DNA from: Globodera rostochiensis
Lineage: Eukaryota; Nematoda; Chromadorea; Rhabditida; Heteroderidae
Direction: 5' to 3'
Length of the DNA: 64,000 nucleotides
Assembly: GCA_018350325.1 (NCBI GenBank)
Contig: JAEVLN010000004.1
Span: 1,240,001 to 1,304,000 of the forward strand
Shown here: positions 56,401-64,000 of the stretch, piece by piece
How positions within the stretch are numbered: position 1 is the first letter of the stretch
Layout of the letters: each line of letters starts with the position of its first letter
The notes under the pieces: model-generated
Told to the model about the DNA's origin: nothing
The model's input: only the letters and a program-made list of their open reading frames with translations
Databases searched by the model: none
Position numbers and translations under genes: made by a program

Positions 56401-59400
56401 TTACCAGCCCCAACAAGACTACACATTCACTGTGGAGGCGTTCGATTCCACTGAAGATCCAAGGTGTGCGCATTCTGGAAACAGAACACGATCAGAAATG
56501 ATCGATTAGTCATGTAACGAACGAAGAAATGATCAGTCAGTCTGCTTAACGATTTCATGATCCAGGAATTTAAAATAAAAAAATGTGCAGGACGGCGCGC
56601 GTTACGGTCAACGTACGCCTTGCCGATCTGACCGAGCAGGAGGCTCAGCATGAGCGGGAGGAAGCAGTGCGCGAGCGGCAATGGGAACAGCAACAGGAGC
56701 AGCAGTTTGAGCTGCAACAGGACGAACCGTCCACACACATGGAGTTGGAGGAGGACGGCACGGACACGACGGCCGTCGATGCGACAATGTTGGCATCACA
56801 CCGGCACGGTTTGGGGTCGAATGGCGGCGGCGGTAGGGCTCATGCCGTGCCAACACTTGTGCTTGACGGAACTGGAGCCAAGGCCCCGCTGCAGGTAAAC
56901 CAAGCTTGAAAATGTGGCCATGTTTGTTGTGCATTATTTTTTATATTTTTGCATTCAGATGGATAATAAATTTGGCGAATTGTCATCATCCGACGACGCC
57001 GGACGACTGCGGCACAGCGGTGCCGTCGCCGGTCTGATTCGCTTCAGTGCCGACAAATACATTTTCCGACTGCGCGGCCCACTCACAGAGAGCCAAACGA
57101 TTGGGCAAGTCCAGGCCAGGCGAATGGGCGCCGGCGGCGCTTCTGTGGACGCGCGCTTTTCCCAAGTTCGAGAGTCTCGAGACTCTAAGCCTTTCAGTGC
57201 CAACATTTTAGAATTTGCGTGCGCAAAATTTTCCAAAATTTGCGCTTTGTTAAGATTTCTCATAATTTTTATTTAAACAAAATGTTTTTAGATTGAATTT
57301 GCGGTTGAGGAAGGCATTGCTGGCTTTGTTGGGGTTGACGCCGGCACGGGACGGCTGTTCGTCGGGCCGTGGCTGTTGCGCGACCGTTTTGAGGAAATTC
57401 GTTTTTCGGTGGCTGCGCAACAGCCATCCGATGGCCAAGTGCTGGTAGGTTAATTTTATTGCTAAAAATTGGTGAAATTAGTTTTTTAATAATTAAAATT
57501 AATCGACAAATTTAAAAAATGATTAAAAATACCAAAGGATTTTTAAACAATTATTTAAATTGAAAATAATTTGAACTTTTTTTTTCACAATTTCTTTCTC
57601 CTTTCAAATACCTAATGGTCACTAAAAAGCAAATTTTGGACGGCATGGCACACACCCAAACAAAGCAAAAGTGGACAATAATCATTCAGCTTCCCCACCC
57701 ACCAGTTTTGCCCCCCCGTCCCTTGGCAACCCTCCGGGGGCCGCATAATAATTGGCACTCAATGCCCCGGGGGGTGCCTGCCCCCCCCTCTGTCCACCTG
57801 CCCCATAAAGGGGGGGGGGCATCAAATCCCCCCAACAGCAAATGAAGCGGATTTTTATCGCCCCACCAGCATATCCCTGAGCCCCCTGCTTCAATGGGCA
57901 CGGCACATAATAATCCATGGGCCTGGGATAATCCGGCACGAGCATACAAATGCAAATTGTGAATAAAAAATGAATGATCCCCTCTGGCGATATTAAAATG
58001 GTCATTTTTTGAAAACAAAAACTATCTGCCAGCTGTTCGTAGAACAATTTTTGTTAATTTTTTATAATAAAAAAGTGTCATTCCCTCAGGCAATATTTAA
58101 ATTTGCACGGCATCATTCATTTTCTGCCTTTTTTTATGAGCTGACTATTTCTTTTACGGCATTTTTGGTGGCAAAATCTTAAACGTTTCATTTCCCCCCG
58201 TTGAAATGGATGAAGTTGAATTCCGTGCCATTGGCCCATTTGCGCGAGCAGCTTTTTTGTTACTTTATCCCTCCTTTCTGTGCTTACATTAATTACACAT
58301 TTTTTTTAATGCCAAATCCATTAGAGTGTATAATATTTATGGCCAAAAAGCGACTGTCCTCACTTTGTGAAGACGGCAATTGGCGCCAAAAGTGCCGTTG
58401 TTGCATTCCGGTGCTTAATCAGTGCCAACAGAGCTAAAGCTGTTGATTGATTGATTGACATTGGCATTGGCACTGACACTCAACCAATTAATTCACTTAA
58501 ACCGAAAACAAATTTTTACACATGCTTCCAGAGACGATGGTCTATGTGTTGGCCAAGGTTTTAAAATATTAATTAATTCTTAAATTAAAGAATTTTTGTT
58601 GAGACCAAAGCCCCCAGGGGCATTTGTTTGGATGCAAGCAGAGTTTTCAGTATTTCTGATCATTGAACGAATCTGATCAACCTTTTGATCATGATTATAA
58701 AATTGATCAGTCCATGGCACAGCTCACAAAAGCCAAAAACTAAAACTAAAAAGCATATTTTGCAGGCGACCGCGTTGGTCAGCGTGCTCATCGACGACAT
58801 GGGGCCGCCCGAGTTCAGCACCGCTCAGTACCAATTCGAGCTGGATCAGTCCGGAATGGACGGCACCGGATGGCCACGTATTGTTGGCCAAGTGACCGTA
58901 AAATTTTGTTTGATATTTAAACAAAACAAATGAACCAATTTCTTTTAAACCAAAACGAAACTGAACATTTTTGTTCCAGGCAATTCCCTTCGCCGGCGGC
59001 GATGCCAATGGCACAACAGCGAATGGCAGCAATGGCAACGGCCCGTCGACAATGTTTTTTTACGCATTTGACGACGAACAGGCCAATAATAATGAAGCAA
59101 TCAAATGGTTCGACATTGATCAGTTTACGGGACTGATCAGTGCGCGGGGACCAATTGCCGTGCGCGACAATCAGCGCAAATCCGTCAAATTTGGGGTCAG
59201 ATAAAATGAAAATTAAAAACATTGTTTGAGTTAGAGTGAATAAAAAGTGATCAGATTTGTCTAAGATTAACTAATAATGTAAGGACGCCCAATTTTGGGA
59301 GTTAAGTTTTAATTAAAATATTAAAAATTAATGCAAAAATTTGCTTTGTTGCAGCTAAAAGCTTGCCTTCGCGCAAATGCCACCACATGCGGACGGTCCA

Positions 59401-62400
59401 GCGTGGAGGTGATCGTGTTCAACAACAGCAACAGCGCCGTCGTTGAGAACGGCATTTCTGCTGTGGCACGGGTCGAGTTCATTCCATTGCCGCGAACCGT
59501 GTTTTTGACAACCGGGAAAGTGCCGGGATCGTCCATTTTGAGGTGCGCCACATACTGAACTAATCAGCATCGATCGATGATGCCCGAAAATTGATTTATT
59601 TTGCCATGGCATTTTTGCAATTTTTTTTTTGTTGTGAAGGGTTTCTGTCCGTGCGTTGGACCCGCGGGACGGAAGTTGGCACCTTCTGCCGCCAGCCGCA
59701 ACCCATCAATCAATGGCGGACGATCAGAACCAGCACCGGCTGCAGGTGTTGATCAATTTTTACCTTTTACTAAGAAAATTCATTAAAATTGAGATTTAAA
59801 TCTAAATTGTTTTTGATCTGATCGGAATGCCTGAAATTGATCAGAATACGAATATATGTGATCAATTTGATTTGAATCATTAAAGGTGATCTACACCGTA
59901 GAGGTCGAAGGCGAAAGTCAACCGGCGACAACTGCGGAACTCTTCCGAATGCGCGACAACATTCTGACGTTGGCCGGACGCGCGGAGCCCGGCGAGTTCA
60001 ACCTAACAATTCGCGCACATTTGTCCCTGGAGGGGTCCTCCTCCGCGCCGGAGGAGGGCACTCTCCATGCCCGGGATTTTCTGCATCCGCTCAGAGTGAT
60101 CGTCATGCATGAGGACGGCCGGCAGCGGTACCCGGTGTTTGAACGGATCAGCTACGACTTTGAGGTAGGGTCAAGCAGTTCAAGGATGGTGACACGAGTC
60201 TCGCTTTTTAATTCCAATCGCTTCCGATCGGTTTCCCCTCTGATCACCCAAATTCCCATTTGTTCAGGTTGAGCCAAGCGCGCGTTTCCCGCTAGTCATG
60301 CAGCCGTCGTTGAACGCTACGCTGGCCGACCATCGGCCAATCCGGTTCAGTCTGTTCCCCGCGCGTGCCGGCGACCCAACGGACGGGCTGCACATTGACG
60401 CGGAGAGTGGCCAACTCCTGATCCATCGACAATTTTTGGATGCGATCAAAGCGATCAATCAGAGCAGTGGAGCACATGAGCAAGGCGTACAACAAAGGCT
60501 GCCATCATCGTCAACAGCCCGTAGCAGAAACACCGCAGCGGAAGTGTTCATTGTAGTCCGGGCAACAAATCGGGCACATCCGGAGTTCTATTCGGATGCA
60601 AGCGTGGCATTACTGGTCCGATCTGATCGCCGAGAAGGAGCTGTTCAATCACCGCTTGAATTTGATGCATCGCTGTACCGCGTCATTGTGCGCGAGGATG
60701 CGCTCGTTGGCACTGTGCTTAACGGAGGCGCACCGATCACGATTGTTGAGCCGGAACGACACCAAAACGTTCGACTGAGTCTCCAATCACCGCCTGATCA
60801 GGAGGCAACTTCTTCACTGATCAACAGTTTCCAATTGTTGGACAATGGCTCGTTGGTGTTGAGGCGTCAACTTGACATTGAGTTGATGGACGATGCCAGC
60901 AAGGGAGTCGTCGAGTTGGAGGTGGTCAGCTTAACTGGGAATCCTCAGATATCACATGGCTTGACCAGCAGAAAAGCATTTAAGCTTTACATCACATTTC
61001 GATCAGATCACTCCTTACATTATCTTTTTAAAGGCAGTTGCTGATGAACCAAACGGCGGCGGCAGCAGTGGTGACGACAAGCCATCGCGTGCGCGTGTCC
61101 AAGTTCAGGTGGTTGATGTGGACGAATTTGCTCCCCGTTTTGTGCCGTCCAGCCCGGAGTTCCGGCTGCACATGCCCTTGATTGCCGGACAGCCGATCGG
61201 ACACTTAAAAGCACATGACGACGACTTTGCTGATCGACAACCGGACTCACTCGCGTTCAGAACAATTTCGGGTACATTTTTGCCGGCAAATTACATTTTT
61301 TGTTTTATTTTTAATGCTTTTCCCCGTAGGCAACGCCTCCGAATTGGTCCATGTCCAAAGGGATGGCCAATTGCTGGTGAAGGACCCCAAAAGTTGGCAA
61401 ACATCAAGCAGTAGTGGGCAATTGTTGCTGTTTCTGTTGGTGGAAGTGCGCGGCACCAGCGGACAAACTGTTGGTCTTCTGAACTGTTCACTGATCAAAC
61501 TGAGCTGATCATTCAGTGATCTGATCAATTTAAGAATAGAATTGTTTTGTTGGGTGGGCTGGCTGTAAATATTACTCCAAAAAACTCCCTGATCATCATC
61601 AAATTTTCAAAAATTGATACTGCTGAACCGGTCTTAACAAGGTTGGATTGATCACCAATGATCTGATAAATTTCAGTCACAGACTACGGTAAAATTTGTG
61701 CTCGAAGACGCAGAAGCAAATGCAGCGATGGAACAGACGACGGTCAGCATCAGCAGCAGCAGCATGTCGGAAACGGAACAACAACCGCAAGAAGATGAAG
61801 CTGGTAAGGACACAGCGACAACGGTGGACACGCGCGGCACAACACTCGAGGTGAGTGTGTTGAACAGCTCGAACAAGTTGGCATTGCTGCTCTTTCCCTC
61901 AGTTTACCACCGTTCCCGTCAAACACGCGCTGTTCTCGGTCCGAGACAGTTTAAGTCCAGATGAGCTGGCCCAACTTCGAGCAGGACAGTTGCACTTCCG
62001 GTTGGAGGAGTCCGCGCAGCGGACGGGCAGTCTCTTCAAACTGGAAGCCAACACCGGCGAGCTGTTCATGGAGGAGAAGGCGGCGTTCAATGGCATGGTA
62101 TCGGACGATACGGAGCACGAGGTCAGCGTGCAAGTGTTGGACCAAGACCAGCGGCTGGTTGCACGACGACTGTTCACCGTACGGCTGGTCCAACGGACGA
62201 CAATCAGCACACCAACATCAACAACGTCAAGCAGGACAGCAACTCCTACGACGACAACGACGACGACGACGACCACAACAATTGGGACATCGGTGAAAAC
62301 GGCAGAGGAAGAGGCGAGCTCGTCGTTGAAGCCAACCACAACAGCGATCAGATGGAGACTGTCTCAACTTCATGGCGCGGGGGAAGGAAATGAAGGGGCC

Positions 62401-64000
62401 GAAACAAGCACAACTTTGGACGAATCCGACGAGCCGTTCAGCACAAAGACGGACATTATTCCTCCTGCATTTTCATTGGCTCCCCCGTCAAATTCAAGAC
62501 GAGCACCGACCGCAGCGCCACTGTCGTTCAGCTCCATCTCCGCGCCAGGGGTCAGTTGAATGAAAACAAAACCAAAAACCAACCCATTGATTCACACAGA
62601 CAACGACAACATCGAGCAGTACCGGCACGCTGAAATTTGCGCTGCCGCGTTATCACTGGTATGGTCTTTTTGCATAATAAACTTAGCTGCTCATAAATTG
62701 TTTTAGGATTGTCTCCGAACCGATCAGAACGGCACTGATCGGGAAGCTCGAAGTGCAAGGCGACGGCCAAATGCTGGAGAGCATTATCATAGAGCCGCCT
62801 CAATTCCGCACTTGGTTCCAGCTTGATCAGAAGGTGGGCGTTTACGTTGATTTGAGTTCCCGGAATGCTTCTACAGAGTGGCGAGCTGTACTTGCGCGAG
62901 GTACCTGACCAACTGTACGGTCGCCAACGTGCCGAGTTTCGCGCCCATCTGACCGCATTGGACGGCAAGTGGGCGGATGCCGTCGTGATTGTGGACCTGA
63001 ATTTGCCGCCGCCGCAGTCTTCCCCAACGAGTTCGAGCAGTAATGGGGGGAATGTTGACGGCACAATTGTGTCAAACACGGACCACCGACGCACAACAAT
63101 TGGACAAATTTCCACGCCCGGCATTGAAATTGCCGAAAGTTCGGATCAGGTGCGTCGCGTTGGCATTTTTTTGTTGCGAAATTTGGCCCTTCTTGTAGGC
63201 CAGTCGAACTGCTGTTGCTTCTGATACTGACACAAAGACTGGCTCACACAGAACAGCATCAACCCCCGCGTCTATTCAATTGTCTTCCTCCACATCAACA
63301 ACAACGCTTCCGTCGGCATCGACGTTGTCGGCACGTACATCCTCATCTACATCTTCTACTTCGACGACATCATTTTCAACGCGGTCATCCACCACATTAT
63401 CTACAACATCGTCATCGCACACCGATGCTTCTTCTTCACCACTTTCTGATCAGTCTTCCGAAGAGTCAACTGATCAACCCCCTTTTGATGAGCCGACTGA
63501 TCACTCTCCTGATCAGTCGTCGTCGTTGTCCACCCCATCGACGTCGAGTTGGCACACGACACTTTCATCAACTTCTGCACATTCATTAAAGCCCCCGGAG
63601 CAAGAAAACAAAATTCCAATTGACAAATTGCATTTTGCATCGGATGAATACCGCGCCATGCTTCCGGAGGCAATAATTTTAAAGTTTTCCCTAAGCCTAA
63701 AACATTTTCTGATTTAAAGGGTCGTTACGGCAACAGCGGCGCTCAACTGTCCCTACGGCCACAATCGCTAGCCCAAGGGATGCCCCGGGGCGTCGAGTTC
63801 AGCATCGTTGCTGATCAGCCCGTCGGCGGCACTCAACAACAGTTGCCGTTCTTTGTGCGCCGTGACACCGGGGAACTGATCGCTTTTGCAGAAACTGATC
63901 GGGAGGAACAAGCACAGTACCAGTTCAGCGTTAGGGTGAGTGTGTCCGTCGACTACGGTGGAGTACCGTATTTTGATTTAGGCATTTGATCCGGTGCGCA
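53464..64000 (+). CDS. large cadherin-repeat protein, 5' part (multi-exon, runs off window)
   Basis: Adhesion-type extracellular protein. Start at 53464: MPNILLCFTLFFALGVKICA is a clear signal peptide. Exon 1 (53464-53685) joins in phase 0 to the exon at 54014 (DVDLDAQLALEKRPNGQF). Many cadherin repeats follow, some with good calcium motifs (IHIDDVNDHSPRF near 56071; VQVVDVDEFAPRF near 61103) and others degenerate (VSVLIDDMGPPEFSTAQYQF). Interior strands such as FDIDQFTGLISARGPIA and HIDAESGQLLIHRQFLDAI are typical. A Glu/Gln-rich insert lies near 56620-56760 and Thr/Ser-rich linkers near 62180-62300 and 63270-63600. No transmembrane segment is inside the window, so the gene continues to the right. 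The orthologue (Fat-like, Dachsous-like or a nematode-specific cadherin) cannot be set from this part. The largest intron is about 57445-58766. Confidence 0.8.
57445..58766 (+). other. largest cadherin intron, simple sequence only
   Basis: Starts at GTAGGTTAAT after the exon ending PSDGQVL and ends before ATALVSVLIDDM. It contains C/G-rich simple sequence (57700-57840), AT-rich DNA, and four TGATCA palindromes between 58657 and 58709. No nested gene recognised. Confidence 0.5.
63270..63600 (+). other. mucin-like Ser/Thr-rich linker in the cadherin gene
   Basis: Encodes almost only Ser and Thr with a few Pro (for example SSTTLSTTSSSHTDASSSPL), followed by an acidic stretch and then SSSLSTPSTSSWHTT. 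Dense Ser/Thr implies O-glycosylation and an extended, protease-resistant stalk between cadherin repeats (inference from composition). Confidence 0.6.

Overview
The window is eukaryotic nuclear DNA: many short introns with GT-AG borders, genes on both strands, and no bacterial-style operons. Gene content points to a nematode. One gene (39459-41344) carries a domain that, from memory, belongs to a protein family strongly expanded in plant-parasitic cyst nematodes (Globodera/Heterodera). That genus-level placement is inference and was not tested by search.

Layout. 1-5077: low-complexity DNA with no gene I can defend. 5078-8823 (-): DBP10/DDX54-type RNA helicase. 8824-11694: a divergent intergenic spacer filled by three tandem or dispersed repeat families. 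11695-17045 (+): VPS18. 18032-18660 (+): ribosomal protein eS25. 18865-21229 (+): WDR46/UTP7. 21880-22335 (-): a tRNA-derived SINE-like element. 23069-about 26330 (-): a Gln/Ser-rich protein I do not recognise. 27161-29916 (-): fatty acid amide hydrolase. 30075-34752 (-): CEBPZ/NOC1. 35190-36428 (+): an unknown two-segment membrane protein. 37115-38998 (-): an ankyrin-repeat protein with a possible myristoylation signal. 39459-41344 (+): an SH2 domain joined to an F-box-like, cyst-nematode-type domain. 41842-44463 (-): DNAJC21. 44923-47417 (-): GSK-3. 47418-53463: a long gene-poor spacer rich in C/G homopolymers. 53464-64000 (+): the 5' part of a very large cadherin-repeat gene that runs off the window.

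Functionally, four or five genes serve ribosome production (DDX54, WDR46, CEBPZ, DNAJC21, and eS25 itself), interspersed with vesicle trafficking (VPS18), lipid-amide hydrolysis (FAAH), signalling (GSK-3) and adhesion (cadherin). The block 35190-41344 differs: three proteins without obvious conserved orthologues sit together, two of them behind clear TATA boxes. Its SH2/F-box-like fusion is the best candidate here for an undescribed system. It may be a phosphotyrosine-reading ubiquitin-ligase adaptor, analogous in plan to SOCS proteins. Exon borders were placed by eye from splice consensus and protein similarity; spans are CDS extents including introns.
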